The position numbers and the translations under genes were made by a program. From Kondoa malvinella (lineage: Eukaryota; Basidiomycota; Agaricostilbomycetes; Agaricostilbales; Kondoaceae), in the NCBI GenBank assembly GCA_039545315.1, contig BCIM01000001.1, forward strand, positions 1,544,807 through 1,608,806: 64,000 nucleotides of DNA, in the 5' to 3' direction. A model generated the notes under the pieces. The model did not search any database and was not told where the DNA came from. It saw only the letters and a program-made list of their open reading frames with translations. Below, piece after piece: positions 14,838 through 26,567 of the stretch; positions within the stretch are counted from its first letter, which is position 1; each line of letters opens with the position of its first letter.

Positions 14838-17800
14838 TCAAGCGTCCGAGTCTGTGCGTAGAGTATAAGCTAGAGAAGGAACAGATAAGGAAAGGGCAAC
14901 TCGCCTGTGTCTGGCTCTCGCTGCACTCCCTTCTCACTATTTGACAGCCATCGGACAGTACGTAGACGTCTCCGTTCCTGCATCAACGTCAGACATTGCC
15001 TACAAGCTAGCAGAGTAGGACTGACCTCGCGCTCCTTGACTTGTTTTCTGCTCAACTTCTTCTTGGCCACTTTCGGCACGTTCGCGTCAGGCGCAGCACC
15101 TTCGTCGCCTGAAGCAGCAGGTGTGTTGACAGCACTTGTGCCGGGCGTGTTGCCGGCACTAGCTCCTGGACTGCCCTTGCCAGGTGTTCTCGCGGCCATC
15201 TTGGCGGCCATACGAGCAGCACCTTTCGAGACGGCGGGTGTCGATGCTCTGGAGGTTTCCCTCGAGTCAATCTTGCGCTCCATGTCTTCGAAAGCGTCTT
15301 CCGTGACACCAACTTTGCCCTTGTGCGTTAATTGACCGTTGTCGACTTCCCATATTTCCGGGCAAAGTGCGCCAACGAATTCCATGTTGTGGGAAATACA
15401 TCTGCCCGAGATAATCAGCTGTGGAACGAGTCTTCTCCTTCATACTCACAGGAAAGCACCGGCCCAGTTGTGAATGGCAGTGGCGAGACCTCCAAGAGCA
15501 TCTCGATCCAAGAAATTCGTTCTGCTCAAGCAAATGAGCCATGAGCTTGTTATGAGACGCTCAGACATACGGCTCGTCAAGAATGAGTACTTGAGGCTTG
15601 GCCCACAGCGCGGCAGCAATTACGACCTTGACTTTCTGACCTCCGGACAGACCAGACATCTCGTTGTACTCGGCGATGTTGCCATCCAGACCAAGAGCTT
15701 CCAAATGTTCACGGACAGCGATACCGGAAAGCTCTCGCGAACCAGAACCTTCACGAGATGATTCGAAATCGTCGAATTGCTGTACAATTTTGCTGAAGCC
15801 GAGCTCAATAAGACGTTCCCGAGGAATCCAAGCGTTGAACTGTGGGAGCATCAAAAAGGCTAAGCTAATGATAGCCTGATCCATCCGCAGGACCGACCTT
15901 GTGATCCATGTTCAACCACTTGATCTCGTATGTGAAACTCTTCTTGAGTTTCTGACGACCAATGATCATCTCTATCCGTCTCTTCTCGCCAGTCTTGGCT
16001 TCAATGGGAGTTTCGAGGATTTTCTTCTCTTCTTCAGACATTTTGCGTGAAGCTTTCTCGGCCAGCTCCTTGTCGTGGCCATCTGCGTATCGCCATTTGA
16101 TATATTGAGTTGCTGACTTTTCTAGATGCTGTTCGATATGATGGAAAGCATGTCTGCGCCAGTCTACGTCAGTCACAAGACCAGCTCGACCATCAGCGTG
16201 ACCCACTGAGCGATATATGCGAGACGCAAGTTGGGGTGCTTCTCGACTTTGCCGACGTCTGGTAGCGTCTCACCAGTGAGCAGCTTGATGAGGGTAGACT
16301 ACGCGAAGAGGATCAGTACGTGTTGGCGAGCAGCAGACGCATGCTGACCTTTCCGGCACCGTTTGGTCCGACAATGCCGACTCTAGATGACAGCGAAACA
16401 GCAGCAGTAACGTTGTGTAAAGATGGCTTGTCACGTCCAGGATATGTGAATGTACAGTTCTGCACAACCATTTCAGGAAGAACATCAATTAGCAATGCGG
16501 CAACGTACGCTCATCTTGAGAATAGTTCGTGTTTGCGAGCGAACACCGGTCAACGCGCCAGGAGGAGGAAAGGAGAACTGGATTTGACTGGCAGCGAGGG
16601 TATAGTATGATTTGGCGGCAGGGTGTTTCTCGACGAAACTAACATTTATCATCAGCTGATGCAAACGCGATGAAAGGGTGACTTACTCGTGAAGAGCGCC
16701 CTTGTAGTAAACGAGACGCTTGTTTTCGTAGTGAACAACGTCAGTGCAAATTGAGTCCAAGAAGCCAGAATCGTGCGAGACGACCATGACAGTGACATGA
16801 GTCTGGGACTTGAGGTAGTCCTGTAGCCAAGCAACGGAACCGACGTCCAAATGGTTCGTAGGTTCGTCTGTGGAACCATCGCAGCTCAGATGTGTAAGGC
16901 ATTTCAGCAGCGAGAAGACGCACCCAAGAGCAGAATATCAGCATTGCAGACCATGGCTCTAGCCAGAGCCAATCGCATCTTCCATCCACCGGACAGCTGA
17001 CCAACACCGAGCTCTCTTCTCTCCTTTGTGAACCCACACTCTTCCATGATTTCCAGAACCTTAGCCTCACTCGCACCGACACCCTTGACGAACTTGTCAT
17101 TGAGGATGAAAGTATGGCAAGTGTCACCGGTCTCGTTGGCGTCAATGTCGTGCTCGACGTAAAAGGTAGACAAATTTTCAGGGAAGTTTTCGATTTGCTT
17201 TCGGTTGATGGCTTTGAGGAGGGTCGATTTACCGGCACCATTAGGTCCGAGAACACCATAGATGTGACCACGAAGAAGACGAAGGACGGTGTGGTTGAGC
17301 AGAAGAAGTCCACCGTAGGCGAGGGAGAAAGGAATGTTGACGACCTCTTCGCCGTCGCTGCCGTCGTATGCTTCGCCAGTGCCAATGGAGCGAACCTGTG
17401 AACATGCGATGCCTCTATCAGTACGAGACTGACGAGAACACTTTGCTGCGCACTCTGTCGGTCTCAATCCATCTCTTGAGCACTTCCACAGCTAAGGCGT
17501 GCGACTTTGTCTCGTCCATAAATTGCCTCAAGTAAGGGCCAACGTAGACATCATTCCAAGTCGCCTCTGCGAAATCACGGTTCTTGACCAGATGACTGAT
17601 AGTGAAAGCGACCCAAGCCAAAGAAGTCGAAATGAATTGTGTGACTTCGGCGCCAGTCTCCTTTTGCACAAGCGAAGACAGCATCTCGAAAGCAGTCTTT
17701 TCATCTTCGTCGAGCTGTTTCTGGTCGACTTCGTCTGAAACGTTCTCAGCTGCGCCAACGATCGAGTTTTCAAGTGAGGTTTTGGCTTCACCAGCGAAAG

Positions 17801-18858
17801 CACGTAGTTCAGGGAAAGAAGCGGATTCGTAGGTACGGGTGACACCAGGGTAGATGAGTGGGTAATGTTTGGCTGCCAAGTCGGGCGAGCGGACCATCTT
17901 GAACAAGTTTGCCACGAGAAGGACGACTTGACGTTGGACTGTGGTGTCACGGTCGCCGAGAGCACGCACGATAAGAGGGACGATGACGGCTAGAGTTGGT
18001 CCATCGACGTCGCGAACCCAGACGTTGGCAGAAAGCTTCTTGACACCTTCCTTGAGACGATCAGGTCTGCAAAAAGGATGAGATGGGCCTGGTTGAGTTC
18101 ATTGTAATGACTTACCTTTCCATACATTCCACCATGAGAGGTACGAAAGGAATGACATCTGGGTTGGTAAGGACAGCGCAGACTTTGCTGGTAGCGGTGA
18201 CCGCAGCTGTTGAGACCTGTGCAGCAACGCGGCCAAAATTAGCTCGATATGAGCACTCAGGCATTCGACGCACCTCCGCTTTGGTGTCGCCCATATGCTT
18301 TGTCAACTTGGGAATGATTTCACCGAGGTGATCTGCGACTTGCGCTTGTCCTTTGCCTATCAGCGTAGCAATCGTTTGCAGCGCCGCGACCTTGACTCTC
18401 CATTTCGTTGAAGAGTTTTCCAGCAGACCAAACATGAGGTCCATAGCGCGGATAACGACTTCAGGCTTGACCAGTGCCAATAGGGCCTTGCTCGCTTGTT
18501 CTGCTGCTTCTTTTACAACTTCGCCTTTGCCAACTTCTTGATACCGTTCGAGTATATCAGGCCATAGAGGAAGGAAGAATGGGTCGGCACCACCAGATGA
18601 GCCGCATTGAGAGAAGAGAAGGGAGAGTCCGACCAAAGCAGATTCTCGCTCGTAACCAGATTTTGACTTTGATGCCTTTACGAGTTCCGGCAAGATGTTT
18701 TCGTCGTACAAAGTATTCAGGCCGTTCTTCTTGACATAGGTAGCGAGTTCAGCTCCGCTTTTTGTGACAGCAGCGCCGTCGGGTGCTGCTAGAAGGGCTT
18801 GCAAAAGGGTCGCAGAGGCTGAAGTAGTAGCGTCGCTCATCTCGGGCAGACCAGGCAT
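14838..18858 (-). CDS. Translation elongation factor 3 (ABC-F ATPase)
   Basis: Fungus-specific ribosomal ATPase that helps release deacylated tRNA from the E site during elongation. Fourteen exons sum to 1118 residues. Order: HEAT-repeat N-terminus (about residues 1-400), then two ABC cassettes. First cassette: Walker [10 protein letters not shown], signature [14 protein letters not shown], Walker [12 protein letters not shown]. Second cassette: [12 protein letters not shown], chromodomain-like insert ([21 protein letters not shown]), signature [12 protein letters not shown], Walker B LILDEPTNFLD. The C-terminal tail is Ala/Gly/Thr/Pro-rich and then basic ([17 protein letters not shown]). Two C-termini are possible: with a GC-AG intron (14904-14852) the protein ends in EPDTDSDA at 14838; without it, it ends in a hydrophobic PYLFLL at 14870. 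I favour the former. The ATG at 18858 or 18840 may be used. Confidence 0.95.
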
Positions 18859-19265
18859 ATAGGAAGGAGCGACAAAGGTATGTGTTGGCAGAAGACCGTG
18901 AAGGAAAAAAGCGAAAACGTATTTTTTCAAATGCTTTTCGCGGTCAACAAAAGAAGGTACAGCATCGCCGGCTGCGTAGCAAGCTGCAGACACCTCGTGT
19001 TGCATCTATCCAGGCTGCGCACACTCTCTTTCGGTATTCAAAATGTTTGGGTGGCCAATCATTGACTTTCCATTGTCAAGGTCAAGTCGAGCTTCCTCAA
19101 GCGACAGATTGATTACTATGCAAACAAGGATCAGTATGAACCACTAGACTGAAAGGCGTGACTACTTACTTTGAAGCGATAGACGCTTTACTCGATGACT
19201 TTGACCGAAGCAACCATTGAGACACAGGCCAACCAGCTGATATCTTGCAGAACCACAAGCCGCCT
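18859..19265. other. Intergenic gap
   Basis: About 400 bases upstream of eEF3 and downstream of the ALKBH1-like gene. No supported gene; a plus-strand frame starting at 19195 overlaps real minus-strand exons and is a shadow. Confidence 0.5.
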
Positions 19266-20704
19266 TCAGTCCTCCTCGCCTGGCCACACCTGCCTGACAT
19301 TCACATTGATCCTTCTATCCCTCAACCAATCTCCCATCCTGCCTTCCAAACCTTCTACTTGCCCATCATCCAGAACTCTCGGTACACTAACGCAACATCA
19401 GCCAGTGGAAAACACTACAGCCGAGCGAGACTTACCCATGGAACGCCCTCCTGCTTTCACCAGACATGATGACTACATCCCCACTCTTCAGCAGCATACT
19501 CAACGGCTATGCACAATTCTCGATCATTGAAACACTCGCCGTAAAATCAAACTCACTGTGATATCTCGACTTGTACCGCCAATAAGAAAGATAGCTGATC
19601 GACCTAAAGAGAGGGAAACTAATGGTCGAAGTGAAGCTTCGCTATGGTCAATATGCGCGCAGAGTTGATCTCGCGGACGGTAAAAATTGATGATGCCTAA
19701 AGGATGAGCATCAGCGAGCAATCCTCAAGCCATTGGGGAAAGGGGAGAGAAACTGACCGCCTTCAGCTTTATAATCCTTCCACTCGCCCGAAGAAGGACG
19801 TAAGTTCGTCCAGGGTATAGACCGAATTATACTCGTCGATAAATCCGCGATCGTTTTCGGTATAGCTGGAGCAGGCGAATCGAGTTCATAGCTCTTCGTT
19901 CCCCACTGTATTCCATCATTCGTTTGGTCCCTAACATGGGAAAGAGAAGGATAGGCGTACATGATACTTTAAACCTATAGAAGCCCAACGCAATTTATCC
20001 AACACCTCACACAAGGGCACAGTATCACTCTTGATTTTCTTCACTTGCACATCTTTTGCTCTTTCTTCCGCTCGTTCAGATGCAAGATTCTCCTTTGTAA
20101 TAGGCTTCAAATCGATCTTGGTTCGGATAAGAGAATCTTGGCCTATAGTATTATCGGTTTTCGCTATTGGTTTGTTCGGATCGATGGAAGCAGCTTGCCA
20201 TAGACCCTGAGTCAGTGGTAGGTCGTAGTGCGGATCGAGGGAAGTCATGTTGGGTTCTTTTGGACCTTCTAAAAGACAACATTGGGCTAGTTCTCGTTGT
20301 GCTGAGGGAGAACAGAGGGAAGGTAGATAAATCAGGCCTGCGAGCGAGGCATTTCACAGCATCAGCATGAAGCCGAGATTGCAGAAGCACCACTCGCCTG
20401 GTAGATCATCGAATGTATAAGCCGTCGCTTCCTGCCTGCCCGTACACCTCGCAGCTTCCGCGTCCAACTGCACTGCAACCCTTCTTACAGCGTACTCTTT
20501 ATCTCGCCCAGTCCAAGTCCCACACTCCTCATCCAGCCAAGTGACATCTTCAGCAGAAGAAAAGGCAGCAGACAGATCAGGTTCGCTCAACCTCGATTTC
20601 CAGAAATGTTCAGTTTGTCGAAAAGCAGAGCTGTCGTCTGGTTGCGAGGCTTTCTGTTCTTTGAGTATAGCACGTCGCTTGAGCTCTGCCTTTGAGACTG
20701 TCAT
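19266..20704 (-). CDS. ALKBH1-like Fe(II)/2-oxoglutarate dioxygenase
   Basis: AlkB-family dioxygenase closest in layout to ALKBH1, which demethylates nucleic acids (tRNA and DNA adenine/cytosine derivatives are reported substrates). Six exons (20704-20398, 20337-19961, 19905-19758, 19696-19557, 19506-19436, 19386-19266) give 387 residues. Visible landmarks: LRWASIGLKYHWGTKSYEL; the Fe ligands H-x-D in INFYRPRDQLCAHIDHSE; PLVSLSLGRSAIFLIGG; KSGDVVIMSG; the distal iron His in AFHGVPRVL; and the 2-oxoglutarate Arg region RRINVNVRQVW. Intron 1 (20397-20338, 60 nt) begins GC (CAG|GCGAGT) not GT; every GT alternative nearby leads to a wrong frame. The start codon is 53 bases from that of the divergent acetyltransferase gene. 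Confidence 0.87.
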
Positions 20705-20757
20705 TGCCTTGTGTGAACCCAAGAGCGACGTTGAAATTGTTGACAAGCAGCAACGAG
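20705..20757. promoter_or_regulatory. 53-bp gap between divergent start codons
   Basis: The ATG of the ALKBH1-like gene (20704, minus) and that of the NAA50-like gene (20758, plus) are separated by 53 bp. Transcription start sites must lie within this gap or inside the opposing coding region, so this is a shared or overlapping promoter. Confidence 0.6.
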
Positions 20758-21648
20758 ATGAGCGCAACAGAGACGCAAACGGAGAAGAAAGTCTTTAGAG
20801 CTCCTCGCAAGATTGCTTTGGCCTGTTTGACGCCAAACAAGTGAGACCCTGTAATGGTGTATGCGAGCCAAAAGGACTGACAGGCGGAATAGCATTGGGA
20901 CGATTAGGAAACTGAACAGCGTCACTTTGCCTGTTGGGTACAGTGACAAATTCTACAAAGAGGTGCCGTCTCCCTGTCTCATCAAGCTCTGACGCGAGAG
21001 CTGAGGCGTGTTGCACTTCTAAGATTCTATCACCCGAACTCGAAGACTATTGCCAGGCAGGTAAAGGGAACTCTGTGTACCACCTGCGGAGACAGCTGAC
21101 GATATCACCAGTCCTCTACAATGACCTCTACGTTGGTTCACTCACAGCCAAATTCGAAGACCCTTCCGCTGCTTCTACAAGATTGTACATTGCAACCCTA
21201 AGTACCTTCTTTCCCCTTTCAACCCTCTGATCCTTGCTTACATTCAACTCTTCAGGCATTCTCGCACCCTACAGGAATCAAGGCCTTGCTACTAAACTCC
21301 TCGCTAACCTGCTCGATCGAGCTTCAGCAAGTCAAACAGGCGGCGCACCTTCACCATGGGCTTATTTACCCGTTTCTACAAAGAGTCTAAGCAAGGAGAA
21401 GAAGGCGAAATTAGCGAAACCTGCGCCAGTCAAGAAAGTTACTGGCGTTTATTTGCATGTTCATACTGGGAACACGGAAGCGAGAGAGTGGTGGGAGAAG
21501 AAGGGTTTCACTGTGAAAGAGACGGTGGAGAATTACTATGTTCGTTTGTGTTTGGTCATCAGGTCGAAGCTGACATCCTTGATAGGCCAAGATTGAGCCG
21601 AAGAGCGCGTTTCTGATGAAGAAGGACATTGTAGCGCCATCGAGTTGA
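20758..21648 (+). CDS. NAA50-like N-alpha-acetyltransferase (GNAT fold)
   Basis: GNAT acetyltransferase resembling the catalytic NatE subunit NAA50, which acetylates protein N-termini co-translationally. Six exons (20758-20840, 20884-20962, 21024-21060, 21112-21201, 21256-21539, 21586-21648) give 211 residues. Motifs in order: RKLNSVTLPVGYSDKFYKE, LYNDLYVGSL, LYIATLSILAPYRNQGLATKLL (the acetyl-CoA-binding segment, with the NAA50-like variant of R/Q-x-x-G-x-G/A), VYLHVHTGNTEAREWWEKKGF and NYYAKIEPKSAFL. A Lys/Ala/Pro-rich insert of about 35 residues lies between the acetyl-CoA helix and the VYLHV strand. The 46-nt last intron (21540-21585) is needed for the conserved NYYxKIEP ending; reading through it gives a divergent tail. 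Confidence 0.87.
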
Positions 21649-21759
21649 ATGCATGCGCTTTTGATTGATCTGACTGGTCCGCCTCTATCTAGCTTGGGTT
21701 CATGATTGTCGCGGCCATTATTCGTCTGTACATCTATACATTGCATACCCTTAAACACG

Positions 21760-22439
21760 TCAAACCTCTGGCAAATCATCATCATCCTCATCCTCCACCG
21801 CACTCCTCCTAGGAGCAGGTTGTTTCCCATTCCGACTTCTCTGCGCATCACCAACTTCTTCCTCGCTATCCCCATCATGCGGTACGCTTAAATCAATATC
21901 ACTATCTGCTGATCCACCTCGAGCAGGTCGGGAGACTTGTCTCGTGTTGCCTGCTTCTGTTCGTGAGGCTTCAGGGACATTGACTATCGGATTTTTATAT
22001 CAGACCGCTTTGAACGGGAAATAGCAGAGAAGGAAAGCTGACCATTCTCTGAAGCATCTATCCATTCAGAATAAATATCAATAGGTTGACTGAGGTCTGT
22101 CGCATCGGGCAATTCAGTCAGATGTCCTTTAGAGAGGTAAAGGTAGAACATACGATTGATAGGCATAGAATACGTCGCTGCGCAAACTTTGCAATCTAGC
22201 CTTCCCATACGCTCTTTCTTGTCCCTACAGCGCCTTTGAGCGAGGACGTAAGGCCAAACGAGGTAAGGGCTCACATCTTGCAAACGATTGTACCAGGATG
22301 TTGACAGAACAAGCAGCGAAAGGTCTTGTCTAGATCAGAGCATGAGATTCGCGTGTTGATGCACAGAGAGAGAGAGCTCACCTAGAGGTGCTGGACCTGC
22401 TTTCTTCTCTACTTTCTTGGATGACTTTCGTTTGCCCAT
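21760..22439 (-). CDS. ELF1: Transcription elongation factor ELF1 (ELOF1 family)
   Basis: Small zinc-binding elongation factor that associates with RNA polymerase II and chromatin. Five exons (22439-22382, 22329-22275, 22224-22154, 22096-22043, 21983-21760) give 153 residues. The conserved core is present: basic N-terminus [13 protein letters not shown], first zinc pair CLFC, second pair CKVC, then [19 protein letters not shown]. All four introns are 50-59 nt and all are needed to rebuild the zinc ribbon. The C-terminal 75 residues are an acidic extension (SEEE, EDEDDDD) beyond the compact animal protein, common in fungal members. Confidence 0.93.
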
Positions 22440-23719
22440 GTCTATCGGTCGTTGATGATTGTTCGAGAGTGAACGCCAGGCAGCTGGGAGTCGTGTGAAG
22501 ATGTCCTGGGTATGAAGCGGTGACTGAGATTTGGCGGTTTGTGACGAGTTGCGCCCTCCGTGTCGTGACATGCATTTGTGCTATTACAAGAGATCTACAG
22601 GTGTACTGCCTTGGCTCGCCTGTGCTATAGCAATAATGTGTCGCTTCATTGCTAAAGTCGTCTTTGATCCGTCCGAATGGGCTTCCACCTGACGCAGATT
22701 CGATCTCAGCAGGCCTGACAGTATCAAAGTGGGCGGCCAAAGAATGCGGTCCGGTCCGCTTGATTGCCATTGTGTTCCCTATAACCTTCAACTTAAGCAA
22801 AAGTCAGCTTGGCCTCAGGTCGCATGGTTTTAGCTTACCTTAAAGAGCTTTACCTTCTGCAGTCTGGTCTCCTGATCTATCATAGTAGGAACTTCGCAGC
22901 TGCTCTTCGCCCATTGAGCCAGACAAGCTTCCACCGCTGAATCGGGTGTCTGACACGCTCTGGATGAGCAGCTTGTGAAAGACGCGCGCAGACAGGTCCT
23001 TCACCAAAGACGTCTTGACCTTCTTCTGCTTCCACAAGTAAGGATTTGATGTTGTGCTCTTCGTCAGCGACTCTTCTTGACCAGAACTGGCTTCCCAAGC
23101 GCCATCTCGATTCTCGATTAGGATGCGAAGGGACAGTAAGAGAAGCAAGTTTAAGGAGTCTGCAGTACGATCTGACTGCCTATGAATGCAAGAAAGGCAA
23201 GAGGGGAAGATTCCATGAGAGAGGAAGCGAAGCCAGCCAGATGCAAGTGAGCAGGCTGGGCCGCCTCGATACCCATCCGAGGCGCACAGCTGACAGCGAT
23301 CGAAACTTTGAAGCATCTCTTCTTTGATGAGTTGCGAGAGAGAGATCATTTATACTTTAAGAGCCATTAAACAGAAGAGATTATTCCCGTATAGGTTTTG
23401 CATCAGGACTCTTGTAATAGCTCAATCATAGACGACCTAGAATTCCAAAAGAGAGAGATGGAGAGGTTTCCAGCATCTAGCATCTTGACTCTTGATATTT
23501 TTTTGTCTCGTAAACGTTGACGTCCATACTGATGCTGGTGCTGTACCAATACAATAAATTACATGACTTGTGGTCGTCATAAAGCAAGCTGCTGGAAATG
23601 CTCTGCCGAGACCAAGATAAGAAGCGGCCGAAGTATGCAAAAGCCTGATTTGTAGATCCGCAGCCTGAAGAGCTATTTGAGCTCCTAGCTCTTACCATCT
23701 ATTCGTATGCCTATTTGGT
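22440..23719. other. 1.28-kb gap, possible unresolved minus-strand gene
   Basis: Open frames on the minus strand at 22840-23349 and 22620-22800 look mildly protein-like. One path gives a Cys-containing stretch (ACLAQWAKSSC) followed by an intron and MAIKRTGPHSLAAHF. I could not find a start and splice path that holds together, nor any family resemblance. It also contains the ELF1 promoter and the upstream region of the MFS gene. Confidence 0.25.
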
Positions 23720-26040
23720 ATGCCGCAAGACACCTCCAGCAAGGATGGGCGAAAATTGCACGACTCTACGCGTGAAACGTCGCAGGAGGAAGATCGTGGC
23801 AGTGCAAATGGAGATCAGCGACTGGAGGCAGATGTCAGTCGAGATCTAGAGCAGCAGCAAGAGCCCGCCAATCACCTAAATGTAGCCTCTCATGGTATCG
23901 AAGAAGGAGCGGTGACTGGGAGTGATGTCGAGAAGCAAGAGGTGTCTGCTGTAAAACAAAACGAGCCAGAAGAGCATTCTGAAAAGAGGAGAAAAGGCAA
24001 GGAAGAGGTCGTGCTGCAAGATCGTGAGTCGCTACCTGCCTGGGAAGCGTGAAGCTGATTGTATTGTCGATGCTGCAGAAACGAATCAGCTTCCGACTAA
24101 GCAAGTGATCATTGCGTTCTTGGCCTTAGGCAGCGCTCTCTTCCTCGCTATTCTTGATCAGACACTGGTATGTAGATCCGTCAGTGACTTGATGAAGGCT
24201 CACCATTTTATCAGGTTGCGACAGCCCTACCAAGCATAACTCAATATTTCAATGGCGGAGCACAGTCTACTTGGGTCGCTACGGCCTATCTTCTTGTAAG
24301 TCTGAAGCCTTCCTAATCAATGCTCCTATTGGCTCATTCTTGCTCCAAGACATCTACCGCTTTTCAGCCGCTCTATGGCCGATTCAGCGACATCTTTGGT
24401 CGCAAACTAATGCTCCTCGCGAGTTTGGCCATCTTTACCGTCTTTTCGCTGGCCTGCGCAGTGTCACAAACGCTGATTCAATTGATTGTCTTTCGGGCGT
24501 TGGCTGGGATTGGTGGTGCAGGCATAGCCACATTGGCTCTCATTATGTACGTTCCTGTGGGCTATTGCATTACTCCATAGTCAGCTGATATGCTACTTTC
24601 GATATGCAGCGTCTGTGAGTAGATATTATTGTCCATGAAGTGCAGAACAGTCGGCTTATGGCTTATGTGTCTGATCGCTCAGCGGACATAGTCAGCTTGC
24701 GAAGACGAGGCAAGTTCCAGGTGGGCAATAATTGATAGTATCTCGTTGTGTTTGCACCTCAATCATAATTGTCCAGGGCATCCTCGGCGCAGTAATCGCT
24801 ATCGCGCAAGGCATTGGTCCTCTTCTCGGTTCAGTCTTCTCGCAAAAGGCTTCGTGGCGGTTCTGCTTTTGGATCAACCTTCCGATCGGAGTGGCATCGA
24901 TTCTGATCTGCGCTTTTGTCCTTCCATTAAAGCGAGTCAAAGGCGACATGAAGACCAAGCTGCTCCAAGTCGACTATGGAGGCTCGGCTCTTGTTCTAGC
25001 TGGCGCAATATTGCTACTTGTCGCACTCAACTATGGCGGCCAAGCATTACCTTGGGACTCAGCTTTGGTACTAGCAACTCTGCTCGTCGGAATAGCGCTC
25101 TGTTTCGCTCTTATATTCTACGAGTGGAAGGTCGCCAGAATTCCGATCATCCCCTTGAAGACATTCAAGAATAGGACAGTCGCGGGCGTTTATGCTGTCA
25201 CTTTCGCGCTTGGAGCCGCAAACTTTATTCCCCTCTTTTACATACCGCAATACTTCCAAGTCGTCCGTGGCTTCACCGCAATAAAGGCCGGGCTTATGCT
25301 TTTGCCTCTCCTCGTGGTCCAAGTGATTGTCTCCTGGTTAAGCGGCATTTTGGTCCAAAAGACAGGCCACAGCAGACCTTCCATCATTTGCGGCTACTTC
25401 CTATGGAGCATCGGAAGTGGACTTCTGAGCTCGGTCGATATGCATACGCCCACGGCGCATGTTGTTGGCTTTCTGCTGATTTGTGGTTTCGGGTAAGTGG
25501 TTCGATGTCGTTCGTGCTGCCATAAGTGAATTCCGATAATACAGTGCCGGACAAACCTTTCAGACATCTCTCGTGTTGGCTCAAGCTGCCAGCGCTAAAC
25601 AAGATATGGCGTCTGTCACTTCCTTTCGCAACTTCGTCAGAACCTTTGCGGGAACTTTGTTGCTGGCTATTGCAAGCAGTGTAGTCAATAATTCCCTGCG
25701 AAGCGAAATCAGAGCACAAGGTCTACCACCAGAAGCCGCGGAAGCTTTCGCGGCCGACCCTTTACGCATTTCGTCGAGCGACAACACCTTTAGTCTGACT
25801 GGAAGCCAACGCTCAGGTCTAGCAAGAGCATTCACCAGTGGCATCCAAGTATCTTATTACGTTGTCACCGCCATTCTAGTTCTGGCCTTCTTCATCTCAG
25901 TCTTCATCTTACAACATCATTCTCTGACGCGAGACACGGACAAGCAAGACAAGGCAGATGCAAAGAAGTGGCTTGCTGAAAGACAGGCTAAGAAGCATCA
26001 CAAGGGGGAGAAAGACGTGGAAGGCGATGAGAGTGTATAG
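23720..26040 (+). CDS. MFS multidrug transporter, 14-TM DHA2 type
   Basis: Proton-coupled export permease of the major facilitator superfamily, drug:H+ antiporter-2 group. Eight exons (23720-24023, 24079-24167, 24215-24295, 24350-24546, 24610-24614, 24683-24720, 24777-25492, 25545-26040) give 641 residues. A charged cytosolic N-terminus of about 105 residues precedes the first helix. Motifs: LDQTLVATALPSI at the end of TM1; the MFS loop signature YGRFSDIFGRKLM; and GPLLGSVFSQKASWRFCFWINLPIG, typical of DHA2. Further helices follow and the tail is basic and hydrophilic (KKHHKGEKD). Reading IVSDIVSLRRRGKFQG across the TM4-TM5 loop requires a 5-nt exon (CGTCT, 24610-24614). Substrate unknown; export of toxic compounds is the usual role. 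Confidence 0.92.
24610..24614 (+). other. 5-nt micro-exon of the MFS gene
   Basis: CGTCT between ATATGCAG and GTGAGTAG. With it the loop reads IVSDIVSLRRRGKFQG, the pattern expected between TM4 and TM5 in this family. Confidence 0.85.
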
Positions 26041-26567
26041 GCAGAGTGTACAGGAAGCAAGGGGACAAAAGGGAATTGCTCAAGGTGCGGCACGTGAGGT
26101 ACTTTGCGATGTCCAGCAGGGGTGGCAGGTGAGCAAACTTTAGCTCGCGCATTGGCACGCAAGTACTGACCGTTAAGCAGCATGAGACGTGGCGTCCTGA
26201 CGGCTGTCGACCAAGAGATCGACGCTGATCAGACAGCTAGCATCTCGCGTAAGCGGTAATACTCAATCTCTCGATACACCAGCTGACTCCTGCGATTTAC
26301 CAGGCGCCGCAACTGATTCGACAACGATCACTTCGGCAGCGACAGACGATGAGCTTTGATGGCCTGTCGCGTCTCAACACATCTGCAAAGGAGGAAGAAG
26401 TCTTCGAGGCTATATCATGTAATAGCAAGCGTTGGCATGCCAAAAATGGGCTATACAATGCACTCATCTGCCCCGAGTGCGAGTCACGATACGACCAATA
26501 AAACCAGTCTGAGACTTGCTCTGCGCAGCGGCGGCTGCAGCTATCTGTGCTGATGCCACATGATGCT
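26041..26567. other. Intergenic gap
   Basis: About 530 bases downstream of the MFS gene. No frame with recognisable motifs. Confidence 0.5.

Noticed and set aside
14870..14904. A 35-nt GC-AG intron at the eEF3 end
   Set aside because: Too short for splicing and has no branch-site candidate; a further AG at 14852 gives a normal 53-nt intron with a sensible acidic ending.
19195..19530. Plus-strand protein of 111 residues
   Set aside because: It lies entirely over minus-strand ALKBH1-like exons and has no motif; a shadow frame.
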